Positions 10,551-18,200 of a DNA stretch of 64,000 nt are shown here, piece by piece (position 1 is the stretch's first letter; each line of letters opens with the position of its first letter). The DNA is from Klebsiella aerogenes. Its GTDB lineage: Bacteria > Pseudomonadota > Gammaproteobacteria > Enterobacterales > Enterobacteriaceae. The stretch spans positions 4,586,422-4,650,421 of the forward strand of contig CP119076.1 of assembly GCA_029027985.1 (NCBI GenBank), written 5' to 3'. Under the pieces are notes generated by a model that saw nothing but the letters and a program-made list of their open reading frames with translations, ran no database searches and was not told where the DNA came from. The position numbers and the translations under genes are program-made.

Positions 10551-11900
10551 TTAAATCGCCCAGCCGCCAGCGTAGAAAATAACCAGCGCCGCCGCGATGA
10601 TCACGGTACCCAGATTCAGCTTGCGCCATTCGCCGGATACCACGCGGCCAATCACCAGCGAAGCAAAACCGATCATAATGCCGGTCACGATGTTGCAGGT
10701 CAGTACGATGAACACCGCGGTGATCAGCCCCGCCATCGCATCAACGAAGTCATTGAAGTCGATTTTGGCTACGTTGCTCAGCATCAGCAGACCGACGTAC
10801 ATCAGCGCTGGCGCGGTCGCATAGGCCGGAACCAGATACGAAAGCGGCGAAAGGAACAGGATCAGCAGGAACAGCACGCCGACGGTCACCGCCGTCAGGC
10901 CGGTTTTACCGCCTGCCGCCGTACCGGCTGCGGATTCGATATACACCGCCGCTGGCGCCGCGCCCACTACGCCGGAGAAGACGCTGCTCAGGGAGTCGGT
11001 CGTCAGCGCTTTACCACCGTTGATGATCTGCCCGTCTTTATCCAGCAGGTTAGCCTGCCCGGCTACCGCGCGAATGGTACCGGTGGCATCAAAGACGGCA
11101 GTCATCACCAGTGCCAGCACGCTTGGCAGGACGACCGGGTTCAGCGCGCCAACGATATCCAGGCTGCCAATCAGCGAATGACCCTGCTCATCGCTCAGCG
11201 ACGGCATGGCGAAAATACCGGAGAAGTGGACGTTAGGGTCGAAAATCAAGCCAATCACCGATACGCCGATAATGGTCAGTAGGATACCGCCCGGCACTTT
11301 CAGTTTTTCCAGACCGATAATCACCGCCAGGCCAATCAGCGACATCATCACCGGGAAGCTGTCGAAGTTACCCAACGCAACCGGCAGGCCGTCCAGCGGG
11401 TTTTTGATCACCAGGCCAACGCCGTTGGCGGCAATCAGCAGCAGGAACAGGCCGATACCGATACCGGTACCGTGCGCCACGCCCTGCGGCAGGTTGCGCA
11501 GGATCCAGCTACGAATGCCGGTGGCGGAGATAACGGTGAACAATACGCCCATCAGGAAGACGGCGCCTAATGCCACCGGAATACTGATGTGCTGCCCCAG
11601 CACCAGGCTAAAGGCGGTAAAGGCGGTCAGCGAAATCGCGCAACCGATGGCCAGCGGCAGGTTAGCCCACAGCCCCATCGCTAATGAACCGACGCCCGCC
11701 ACCAGACAGGTCGACACAAATACCGCCGCGGGCGGAAAACCGGCTTTCCCTAGCATTCCCGGTACGACGATGACGGAGTACACCATCGCCAGGAAGGTGG
11801 TTAGCCCGGCAACGATTTCCTGACGTACGGTGCTGCCGCGAGCTGAAATTTTAAACCAGGCGTCTAATGAACCGCCGGTACGCGCTGAAGGCGTAGACAT
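10551..11900 (-). CDS. ghxP: GhxP, guanine/hypoxanthine permease
   Basis: 449-aa permease of the AzgA-type NCS2 (nucleobase-cation symporter 2) family, formerly YjcD. It imports guanine and hypoxanthine with protons. Strong match to E. coli GhxP over the whole length, including [33 protein letters not shown] and [18 protein letters not shown]. The start at 11900 ([10 protein letters not shown]) has AGGGGAAG six nt upstream. The frame stays open 19 codons further but without support. Three PurR-like boxes lie 118-322 bp upstream, in line with control by guanine and hypoxanthine through PurR. Confidence 0.95.
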   Translation of the reverse strand: MSTPSARTGGSLDAWFKISARGSTVRQEIVAGLTTFLAMVYSVIVVPGMLGKAGFPPAAVFVSTCLVAGVGSLAMGLWANLPLAIGCAISLTAFTAFSLVLGQHISIPVALGAVFLMGVLFTVISATGIRSWILRNLPQGVAHGTGIGIGLFLLLIAANGVGLVIKNPLDGLPVALGNFDSFPVMMSLIGLAVIIGLEKLKVPGGILLTIIGVSVIGLIFDPNVHFSGIFAMPSLSDEQGHSLIGSLDIVGALNPVVLPSVLALVMTAVFDATGTIRAVAGQANLLDKDGQIINGGKALTTDSLSSVFSGVVGAAPAAVYIESAAGTAAGGKTGLTAVTVGVLFLLILFLSPLSYLVPAYATAPALMYVGLLMLSNVAKIDFNDFVDAMAGLITAVFIVLTCNIVTGIMIGFASLVIGRVVSGEWRKLNLGTVIIAAALVIFYAGGWAI

Positions 11901-12017
11901 AGAAAACTTCCCCTGAAAATTTTGATCGTTCGCTCGTATGCGTGATGGACCATCCACTGCCAGTTAAACGCCATCTCCTTGTGCTGTTTCCCCGGCGCCA
12001 GGAGGGAGGCTGAGAAA

Positions 12018-12033
12018 AAGCAAACGTTTAACT
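12018..12033. promoter_or_regulatory. PurR-like box 1 upstream of ghxP
   Basis: AAGCAAACGTTTAACT. The core GCAAACGTTT matches the PurR consensus (ANGCAANCGNTTNCNT) at all but one fixed position. It is nearest to the ghxP start (118 bp). Confidence 0.65.
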
Positions 12034-12107
12034 CCGCGCATACCATGCGGTGTATGGAATGACTTTGCTCCCCCCTGTTGGCAGAGGAAAAAGCGAGCAA
12101 AGTAAAA

Positions 12108-12123
12108 AGGCAAACGATTATCC
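12108..12123. promoter_or_regulatory. PurR-like box 2 upstream of ghxP
   Basis: AGGCAAACGATTATCC. It keeps the GCAAACGATT core of the PurR operator and misses two outer fixed positions, so it may be a weaker site. It lies 90 bp from box 1. Confidence 0.5.
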
Positions 12124-12206
12124 AGCCTTTAGACGGCCCTTTTCAACTGAAGTTTGTCGTATTTGGCCAAATTTTGCCGCCAAAGCTCAGGAAATAGCCA
12201 AACGAT

Positions 12207-12222
12207 GCGCAAACGTTATCGT
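12207..12222. promoter_or_regulatory. PurR-like box 3 upstream of ghxP
   Basis: GCGCAAACGTTATCGT. It matches the full PurR consensus except the first base and is the best of the three. It lies 99 bp from box 2 and 52 bp beyond the stop of the upstream glutathione transferase gene. Confidence 0.7.
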
Positions 12223-12274
12223 CAATGCGCAATCCATTAACATTTTTATAGGTCAGAAACACCTTTTCAGCTCA

Positions 12275-12943
12275 TCAACCGCCCGGCAACGTAAACGCGC
12301 CGCCGCGTTCAATAGCGTTTTGCCACCCGGGACGCGACTCAACCTGCTGCCGCCAGCGTCGGGTATGCGGTAGGTCGTCAATCCCGCCGCGCGCCAGCAG
12401 CGCCATCACCGGGAAGCTCATCTGGATATCGGCCATGCTCAATGCCGCGCCGGCAAACCAGTGTTGGCGAGCCAGATGTTGCTCAATGTAAGTCGCATGG
12501 GTCGCCAGCTGTTTATCCAGCCACGCCTTTTGCACCCCCTTGCCTAATGCGCCGCCGAATGTGCGCATGCCCAGCGGCACCGGCGGTTTGCCGAGACTGG
12601 CGAAGATAAGCTTCATTAATAGCAGCGGCATTAACGACCCTTCGGCGTAGTGTAGCCAGAAGCGATATTGCAGCTTATCTTCCCGCCCCTGCGGCCTGAG
12701 CTGCTGGCGGCTATCATAGGTTTCCTGCAAATACTCAAGAATCGCCCCGGATTCCGCCAGCACCACGCCCTGGTCTTCGAGCACCGGCGATTTTCCCAAC
12801 GGGTGAATTTTTTTCAGTTCCGCTGGCGCCTGCATGCTTTTTTCGCGTTGATAACAGATGACCTGATAAGACAGCTGGAGTTCTTCCAGCGCCCACAGTA
12901 CGCGCTGCGAGCGGGATTGATTGAGATGATGGACCGTCAACAT
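12275..12943 (-). CDS. Glutathione S-transferase family protein
   Basis: 222-aa cytosolic enzyme with an N-terminal thioredoxin-like domain (about 1-80; MLTVHHLNQSRSQRVLWALE, then GKSPVLED and ESGAILEYL, the glutathione-binding segments) and a helical C-terminal domain with the late SMADIQMSFPVMALL motif. Such enzymes conjugate or reduce electrophiles with glutathione; the substrate cannot be read from sequence. The start at 12943 is fixed by AGGAG 6 nt upstream; an upstream in-frame ATG adds 23 unsupported residues. Its neighbours soxR/soxS suggest a link to redox defence, but no sox box was found in front of it. Confidence 0.85.
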   Translation of the reverse strand: MLTVHHLNQSRSQRVLWALEELQLSYQVICYQREKSMQAPAELKKIHPLGKSPVLEDQGVVLAESGAILEYLQETYDSRQQLRPQGREDKLQYRFWLHYAEGSLMPLLLMKLIFASLGKPPVPLGMRTFGGALGKGVQKAWLDKQLATHATYIEQHLARQHWFAGAALSMADIQMSFPVMALLARGGIDDLPHTRRWRQQVESRPGWQNAIERGGAFTLPGG

Positions 12944-13061
12944 GGCACTCTCCTGTTGTTCGTTCAAATTAACTATAGAAACAGGCGGCCAATGGCGGAA
13001 AAATTTCGCCAAACCAAAGAGGCAAAATCAGCGGGCTGTGCCACAATTAAATTGTCGACGC

Positions 13062-13204
13062 AATCCGGAACCTCCTTCAACACATTGCGCAATACCTGAG
13101 GGGAGTCGACGTCGGGGGAAACCCTCCCGCGAGCCAGCGGGATAATGCGAAAGACAAAGACCGGAAAACAACTAAAGCGCCCTGTTGTGGCGCTTTAGTT
13201 TTTT
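13062..13204 (+). ncRNA. sraL: SraL (RyjA) small RNA candidate
   Basis: A perfect intrinsic terminator, AACTAAAGCGCC (13170-13181) with GGCGCTTTAGTT (13189-13200) followed by TTTT, ends just short of the soxR 3' end and points along the plus strand, where no coding gene exists. E. coli and Salmonella encode SraL, about 140 nt, in exactly this place, converging on soxR. The 5' end is estimated from that length; an AT-rich -10-like stretch lies near 13043-13052. SraL is known to be RpoS-dependent and to pair with tig and rho messages in Salmonella. The assignment rests on position and terminator. Confidence 0.7.
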
Positions 13205-13217
13205 CTGCGTTTCACGC

Positions 13218-13676
13218 TCAATCCTCTTCCAGCAGACGCGCCCCGGTCCCCTCTTCACCCAGTTTGTCGCCTGGGTTGCGTAACGGGCAGTCGCGGCGCG
13301 ACAAACAACCGCAACCAATACACCCGTCGAGCTGATCGCGCAGCGCGGTCAGGGTATGAATACGTCGGTCCAACTCCTCCCGCCACTGCGACGACAGCTG
13401 TTTCCACTCCTTAGCACTCAGGTTATGCCCTTCCGGCAATACGCCGAACGCCTCGCCGATCGTCGCCAGCGGAATACCGATACGTTGCGCAATCTTGATG
13501 ATCGCCACCGCACGCAGCACGTCGCGGCGATATCGCCGCTGATTGCCCGCGTTACGCTGGCTACGGATCAGCCCTTTGCTTTCATAAAAGTGCAGCGCCG
13601 AGACGGCGACGCCGGTTCGTTTCGCCACTTCCCCAGGGGACAGCAGCATTTTGATACGGGGTGGTTTCTTTTCCAT
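13218..13676 (-). CDS. soxR: SoxR, redox-sensing MerR-family activator
   Basis: 152-aa MerR-type regulator. The N-terminal winged helix (about 12-80, [20 protein letters not shown]) binds DNA; a dimerisation helix follows, then the [2Fe-2S] cluster loop with Cys119, Cys122, Cys124 and Cys130 ([12 protein letters not shown]). Oxidation of the cluster by redox-cycling drugs or nitric oxide converts bound SoxR into an activator of soxS. It is divergent from soxS, sharing an 85-bp promoter region with a perfect sox box. All residues needed for sensing are present. Two residues shorter than the E. coli protein at the C-terminus. Confidence 0.98.
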   Translation of the reverse strand: MEKKPPRIKMLLSPGEVAKRTGVAVSALHFYESKGLIRSQRNAGNQRRYRRDVLRAVAIIKIAQRIGIPLATIGEAFGVLPEGHNLSAKEWKQLSSQWREELDRRIHTLTALRDQLDGCIGCGCLSRRDCPLRNPGDKLGEEGTGARLLEED

Positions 13677-13684
13677 AAAAGCAC

Positions 13685-13715
13685 TTTACCTCAAGTTAAC
13701 TTGAGGAATTATACT
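13685..13715 (+). promoter_or_regulatory. soxS promoter with SoxR operator
   Basis: The perfect palindrome CCTCAAGTTAACTTGAGG spans 13689-13706. The -35 element TTTACC (13685-13690) and the -10 TATACT (13710-13715) are 19 bp apart, the overlong spacing that SoxR corrects by twisting the DNA. Confidence 0.95.
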
Positions 13716-13761
13716 CGCCGACAGACAAAACGACGAATCGAGAATTGAGAGAGGCCGCTTT

Positions 13762-14091
13762 ATGTCCCATCAGGATATTATCCAAACGCTTATTGAATGG
13801 ATTGATGAACATATCGATCAACCACTTAACATTGATGTAGTCGCTAAAAAATCGGGATACTCGAAATGGTATCTGCAGCGGATGTTCCGTACCGTCACCC
13901 ACCAGACGCTGGGCGACTACATTCGCCAGCGCCGACTACTGCTCGCCGCCGAAGCGCTGAGAACCACGCAACGCCCTATTTTTGATATCGCGATGGATTT
14001 GGGATATGTCTCGCAGCAGACGTTTTCGCGGGTGTTCCGCCGGGAGTTCGATCGCACCCCCAGCGATTACCGCCATCAGATTTCCGCGTGA
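13762..14091 (+). CDS. soxS: SoxS, superoxide-response AraC-family activator
   Basis: 109-aa regulator made only of the AraC/XylS DNA-binding domain, with two helix-turn-helix units (about residues 25-45, [20 protein letters not shown], and 74-97, [20 protein letters not shown]). It switches on superoxide and drug-defence genes such as sodA, zwf, acrAB and micF in relatives. Transcribed from the SoxR-controlled promoter. Its last 16 nt overlap the 3' end of pdeC, which is read in the opposite direction. Confidence 0.97.
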   Translation: MSHQDIIQTLIEWIDEHIDQPLNIDVVAKKSGYSKWYLQRMFRTVTHQTLGDYIRQRRLLLAAEALRTTQRPIFDIAMDLGYVSQQTFSRVFRREFDRTPSDYRHQISA

Positions 14092-15680
14092 TAACCTTCG
14101 TGCGGCGCACGCAATAAGACGGGCGACTTCGCCAGCCACTGCATAAACTCCTGCGGCGGCATCGCCCTGGCGAAATGCCAGCCCTGGCAAAATTGCACGC
14201 CGCGCTTAAGCAGCCAATCAACCTGATCCCTATTTTCCACGCCTTCGGCGATCGTCTTTAAGCGCAGGCTACGCGCCATATCGATAATATGCTCGGCGAT
14301 CAGGTGGCTGGTACTGTTGGTGGTCAGAGTGTCCACAAAGGATTTGTCGATCTTCAGAATATCGACGTTGAGCGAATAGAGGTTATGCAGGTTGGAATAA
14401 CCGGTACCGAAATCATCAATAGCAATCTCATAACCCGCTTCACGGAAAGCCTGAATAACCGGCGTGGTTTTCGGTACATCAATAAAGCCCCTTTCGGTCA
14501 CTTCAATTTTAATCTGCTTCACGCAGACGGAATAGCTGCGCGCTTTCTCGCTAATTTGTGCAATTAACCGCGCGGAGTGAAAGTCTGACGCCGAGAGATT
14601 AATCGCAATATAGAGTTGCGGGTGTCTGGCCAGATACTCGCCGAGATCGTTGAACAGCTCATCAACCACATAATCCGTAACCTGAGCAATCATTCCCGCG
14701 TTTTCCGCCAGCGGAATAAACTCCGCCGGGCTCATGACCGGCCCCTCGAACCCCGGCCAGCGCAGCAGCGCCTCGGCGCCAACGCAACGGTTACTCTTAA
14801 TATCGATAATCGGTTGATAATGCAGGCACAGCTGGCGACGACTGAGCGCCCGTTGTAGTTTATTACGCGGCGAATGGTACTGCTGACGGCTCCGTGACCA
14901 GACCAGCAGAATCAAAATACTGCAAATCAGCCCCAGCGGCAGGGTCAACGTGACCTGGTCATACAGACTGGCGTAATAACTGGCGCGCGTGGTGGACATG
15001 ATGACCGCAATCGGGCGAATCGACGAGTGGGCGACAATATAAACCCGGCCATCCTGATTAAAAAAAGCGTCTTCATGGCGAATGAGCCGATGCAGTTCCT
15101 GAACATCAACATTTTTACTGATGGAGAAAAAGAGGTTCGTTTTGGTATCGAAAACACCGTAGGCTAAATCTTTATCACTGGAAATGACCGAACTATAAGA
15201 GAGCGGGTTAACCACCACGGCGTAATGTCCACGCTGCATATAGTTCATGGCATAACCAGGATAAAACGGCGTGTCGCGGTAGTAATAAATGGAGACGTCA
15301 GGCTTTTTAGTATAATTCGCCGCCGGTATGCGCCAGCTCTTCTCGGGATGCACCGCCGTCGAACAGATAAACTGATTGCCGTTGGTGTAAATTAAGTCAT
15401 CGACATACAGCAGGCCGCGAACAATATTCAACATATAACTCTGATGCTGCGGGGAGCACATTACCCCTGAAAACTGCATGGCTTTTTCACGCGCCTGCTC
15501 GGATTCATGGATGACCATTTCCGTTTTTTGCAACGCCAACTGTGAAAACGACCGCAGTCTATCCGATATGTCTTCCCGGGCTCTAATTTGCGCGAACCAC
15601 AACGCCAACACCACCGGCAGCACAACCACCAGGATGATGAAGAATATTCTTAACGCCTTATGCGGCGCACTACGATTCAT
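14076..15680 (-). CDS. pdeC: PdeC (YjcC), CSS-domain c-di-GMP phosphodiesterase
   Basis: 534-aa inner-membrane enzyme. Two membrane helices (about 9-30 and 243-262) flank a periplasmic CSS domain with its two cysteines, Cys75 (MCSP) and Cys106 (FICST), whose disulfide state controls activity and proteolysis in E. coli PdeC. The cytoplasmic EAL domain (about 275-525) keeps the signature EAL at 303-305, [10 protein letters not shown] at 421-430, LKIDKSFVD and TIAEGVE, so it should hydrolyse c-di-GMP. This would lower biofilm and fimbria expression. It converges on and overlaps soxS, tying it physically to oxidative stress genes. Confidence 0.93.
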   Translation of the reverse strand: MNRSAPHKALRIFFIILVVVLPVVLALWFAQIRAREDISDRLRSFSQLALQKTEMVIHESEQAREKAMQFSGVMCSPQHQSYMLNIVRGLLYVDDLIYTNGNQFICSTAVHPEKSWRIPAANYTKKPDVSIYYYRDTPFYPGYAMNYMQRGHYAVVVNPLSYSSVISSDKDLAYGVFDTKTNLFFSISKNVDVQELHRLIRHEDAFFNQDGRVYIVAHSSIRPIAVIMSTTRASYYASLYDQVTLTLPLGLICSILILLVWSRSRQQYHSPRNKLQRALSRRQLCLHYQPIIDIKSNRCVGAEALLRWPGFEGPVMSPAEFIPLAENAGMIAQVTDYVVDELFNDLGEYLARHPQLYIAINLSASDFHSARLIAQISEKARSYSVCVKQIKIEVTERGFIDVPKTTPVIQAFREAGYEIAIDDFGTGYSNLHNLYSLNVDILKIDKSFVDTLTTNSTSHLIAEHIIDMARSLRLKTIAEGVENRDQVDWLLKRGVQFCQGWHFARAMPPQEFMQWLAKSPVLLRAPHEGYHAEI

Positions 15681-16081
15681 TTCCGCTTTTTGTCCATGCG
15701 ATACGCCTTAATCAAGGTATAAGGGCAAAAATTAGCCATTGCCGACTGTTATAAAAAACAGCGAATTTCAGCAACGAACACATTAATGTAAAAACCTCAC
15801 ACCTAATAATGATGAATCATACTTACTTATAGATGAATCGAGAAACACTCTCGTAATAATTAAGACACTCGCTACTTACTAATTCGGTTTCTTCGTACAA
15901 TTACCTGTAATAAGTAACAAAACCCGTAGAACAAATATCAACAACCGGCGAACCACCCTGAACAGGGTAGAAAAACAGCTGTCGCGCAGTGTGAGCACGC
16001 TTCCTCTCGATATTAACCATGCTTATTTTATGGTTTAAAAATGGCGGAAAAGGTCATTTTTTGACTGGTGAATAAACCAAC

Positions 16082-16103
16082 AAATGTGATATAGTTCACA
16101 CAA
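16082..16103. promoter_or_regulatory. CRP site upstream of yjcB
   Basis: Contains TGTGA-N6-TCACA exactly (TGTGA 16085-16089, TCACA 16096-16100) with A-rich flank AAA, close to the full CRP consensus. It is 130 bp before the yjcB start and more than 400 bp from pdeC. Confidence 0.8.
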
Positions 16104-16105
16104 GT

Positions 16106-16132
16106 TGATGAAACAAAAATGTCGTTTCATCA
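16106..16132. promoter_or_regulatory. Perfect 9-bp palindrome next to the CRP site
   Basis: TGATGAAAC (16106-16114) and GTTTCATCA (16124-16132) are exact inverted repeats separated by 9 bp. The left arm begins 2 bp after the CRP site. It could be an operator for an unidentified repressor or a leader hairpin. Confidence 0.6.
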
Positions 16133-16232
16133 CTCCCTTGAATGCCCGCAGATAGCCAAAGCGTCTCATTATCGATAGTCACGCCAGGTTGTCTAAGGTT
16201 CCCGACTTTCTTTGAGAGATAGGATAAGGTTA

Positions 16233-16514
16233 ATGGCTTCCATTACTACCAGTGTCGTACTATTGCGCTGGCCCCTCGTGAGCGCGGTATTGATGTTCCT
16301 CGCCAGCTCGCTGAATATTCAATTACGTAAAAGCGACTACGCTGGCTTAGCGATTATTTGCAGCTGCCTGGGCCTGGCCGCCGCCTGTTGGTTTGCGACC
16401 GGTTTGCTGGGCATCACCCTGATGGATGTCGCGAAAATCTGGGGCAACATTAAAGACGTGATGGTTGAGGTCATGAGCCAGACGCCGCCCGAATGGCCAA
16501 TGATGATGACTTGA
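16233..16514 (+). CDS. yjcB: YjcB, small membrane protein
   Basis: 93-aa protein close to E. coli YjcB, of unknown function. Two hydrophobic helices (about residues 8-27 and 37-60) suggest a small inner-membrane protein; the C-terminus ends in the conserved QTPPEWPMMMT. The start at 16233 (MASITTSVVLLRW) is preceded by AGGATAAGG and matches relatives; an in-frame ATG seven codons earlier is not needed. The upstream CRP site suggests expression under carbon limitation. A good terminator follows at once. Confidence 0.9.
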   Translation: MASITTSVVLLRWPLVSAVLMFLASSLNIQLRKSDYAGLAIICSCLGLAAACWFATGLLGITLMDVAKIWGNIKDVMVEVMSQTPPEWPMMMT

Positions 16515-16515
16515 T

Positions 16516-16543
16516 AAAAAAGCTTCCTACGGGGAGCTTTTTT
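16516..16543 (+). terminator. yjcB terminator
   Basis: AGCTTCC (16521-16527) pairs with GGGAGCT (16532-16538), one G-U pair, TACG tetraloop, followed by a T-run to 16543. Confidence 0.85.
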
Positions 16544-16610
16544 ATTTTCTGCAACAGTCGCGGCGTACAGTATGCTCTGGACATGACCAAAATCACTGAA
16601 GAGACATCAC

Positions 16611-17372
16611 ATGCCGGAAGGACAACTGCAGTCGCTATGCCAACTCATTCGCCAACTGGGTACCCACGCGCAAGAACTGCGCAATGCCGGGCTCCAGATT
16701 GATAAAAAAGCGCGTCAGGATTTTGTCTCCCACGCCGATCGGTTTGTGGAACAGGAAATCAGATGTTGGCTGAAAGTCCACTTTCCGCAGGATGGCATCC
16801 TCGGCGAAGAGGGCGGGCTGGAAAGCGGCACACAGGGAACCTGGGTGATCGACCCTATCGACGGCACCACCAATTATATTCAGGGGATGGATTACTGGTG
16901 CATCTCGCTGGCGCGGGTTGTCGATAACCAACTGGAGCTCGGGATTATCTATGCCCCTGACCGTAATGAATTCTTCTTCGCCCAACGGGGGAAAGGCGCT
17001 TTTCTGAATGAGCAACCCCTGACGCTATGCGAACCCGCCCCTGATACCGTCATTATCGGCATAGGCCGTTCCAGCCGCGCATCAGTGGAAAATTACGCCC
17101 GCACACTCGCCGCGGTCCTGAATGACGGTATGGAGTATCGCCGTTTCGGCGCCGGCGCGCTCATGCTAGCGCACGTCGCCGCCGGGCAGGTGCATGCCTA
17201 TTATGAAGCGCGAATGCACAGCTGGGACGCGCTGGCAGGAATGCTGCTGATCCTTGAAGCCGGCGGCGCCAGCAATGATTTTCTTGCCGATAATGGTCTG
17301 TTAAACGGTAACCTGGTGTTAGCGGGGTGCCCGGACGTGCAGACGCGGCTCACCGCCCTCTTAGTCGAATAG
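16611..17372 (+). CDS. Inositol monophosphatase family protein
   Basis: 253-aa member of the metal-dependent IMPase/FBPase/CysQ phosphatase superfamily. Catalytic residues are present: Glu66-Glu67 (LGEEGG), the DPIDGTTN motif at 81-88 with Asp81 and Asp84, and WDALAG with Trp205-Asp206 near the C-terminus. It should remove phosphate from a small phosphorylated compound with Mg2+; the substrate cannot be told from IMP, fructose-1,6-bisphosphate or PAP by sequence alone, though the IMPase type fits best. E. coli has no gene here, so it belongs to an accessory patch. It has its own start shortly after the yjcB terminator. Confidence 0.85.
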   Translation: MPEGQLQSLCQLIRQLGTHAQELRNAGLQIDKKARQDFVSHADRFVEQEIRCWLKVHFPQDGILGEEGGLESGTQGTWVIDPIDGTTNYIQGMDYWCISLARVVDNQLELGIIYAPDRNEFFFAQRGKGAFLNEQPLTLCEPAPDTVIIGIGRSSRASVENYARTLAAVLNDGMEYRRFGAGALMLAHVAAGQVHAYYEARMHSWDALAGMLLILEAGGASNDFLADNGLLNGNLVLAGCPDVQTRLTALLVE

Positions 17373-17388
17373 TCGTCAGTGGCCCGAA

Positions 17389-17748
17389 CTAATACTCTTC
17401 GCAGAACATGCGCTGATGGCGATCGTTCGGGCAACGCTTCACTGCGCAATGAGATTGATAAACACAGGGTTCCGGGTCCGCTATATCAAAATTATACGGG
17501 CAGATTGGTCGCTCCCTTAACTTTTCCCATTGTTTTTCATCATAAAGCGTAATGTTATAAATTTTTAATGAATGATATTGCTCATTAATTAAAACTTTAG
17601 AGGAATAAAGTTTGATGGTTTCGCCAGGTAGTAATAAAAGGTCGGCTTCATACCAGATAATAAATTTCAGGAAGCGTAATCCTGAAATAGATGAGAATGC
17701 AACGCCAGTGTGCGGGCAGATAAGGGTGTTAAGAATAGTCCATTTCAT
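17389..17748 (-). CDS. Hypothetical Cys/His-rich protein
   Basis: 119-aa protein that I do not recognise. One cysteine is near the N-terminus (ICPHTGV); five cluster in the last third (ICPYN, EPCVY, SHCAV, KRCPND, MFCEEY) with two histidines, a spacing that could bind a metal. No signal peptide or clear membrane helix. The start at 17748 has AAGGATGG just upstream. Codon use is visibly richer in A and T than in its neighbours, which hints at foreign origin. It converges on the IMPase-like gene with 16 nt between stops. Confidence 0.65.
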   Translation of the reverse strand: MKWTILNTLICPHTGVAFSSISGLRFLKFIIWYEADLLLLPGETIKLYSSKVLINEQYHSLKIYNITLYDEKQWEKLRERPICPYNFDIADPEPCVYQSHCAVKRCPNDRHQRMFCEEY

Positions 17749-18200
17749 CTTCCATCCTTACGAGTAAAAGTCTGTTGTGGGAAATTTAGTGATAGCACTC
17801 CTTCCCATAGACTGCAAGGTTGCAGATAAATAGTGTGATATAGGACAATCCTCATACAAACGGTATTACCCCCTATTAAGTAAGCTAATCCAGGTATTCT
17901 ACGAACTATGTATTAATACTAAAAATACATAACCATGCAGATATCTTAAATAACCTTACAATAGATTTTAAAGAGCAGACAAAAATATCATTTTGATAGT
18001 CGCCGATCGGTAAAAAGTGATGGGCGATCACATATTAAAAACATATCCGCGAACCATAAACCTATCCCCCTTTTTTATTATAGCGCGCGCGACAGTACCG
18101 CCTACGTTGCTGAGCTCAAGATCGAGGTTGGCAAGAAAAAGACGCTGGCGAGTCTATGAATTGACTAAAATATAACCATCTTCCTGCAGAGTACCGCATC
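17749..18200. other. AT-rich gap between two accessory genes
   Basis: 452 bp with no gene I can support. It must hold the promoters of the flanking divergent genes. A palindrome GTGAT-N5-ATCAC occurs near 18018-18032; its odd spacing argues against CRP. No tRNA or attachment site was seen. Confidence 0.6.

Larger units (their letters stand above)
11901..12274. promoter_or_regulatory. ghxP upstream region
   Basis: 374 bp without a credible gene between the glutathione transferase stop and ghxP. It holds three PurR-like boxes (listed separately) and a perfect 9-bp inverted repeat, ACTTTGCTC (12062-12070) with GAGCAAAGT (12095-12103), between the first and second box. The repeat could form a stem in the ghxP leader RNA. 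Confidence 0.7.
15681..16232. promoter_or_regulatory. pdeC-yjcB intergenic region
   Basis: 552 bp, AT-rich, with no credible gene. It must hold the pdeC promoter on the left. On the right it carries a CRP site and a perfect palindrome (listed separately) before yjcB. A weaker inverted repeat, AACCAT/ATGGTT, lies at 16015-16035. Confidence 0.7.

Noticed and set aside
11864-12100. 78-codon minus-strand frame overlapping the ghxP start, possible leader peptide
   Set aside because: The only Shine-Dalgarno-like AAGGAG touches its internal ATG with no spacing, and the peptide has no regulatory codon run.
18018-18032. Palindrome GTGAT-N5-ATCAC as a CRP site
   Set aside because: The half-sites are one base too close or too far for CRP, which needs GTGA and TCAC six bases apart.
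17749-18200. Possible integration site or tRNA remnant beside the accessory genes
   Set aside because: No tRNA-like cloverleaf, direct repeats or integrase gene were found.
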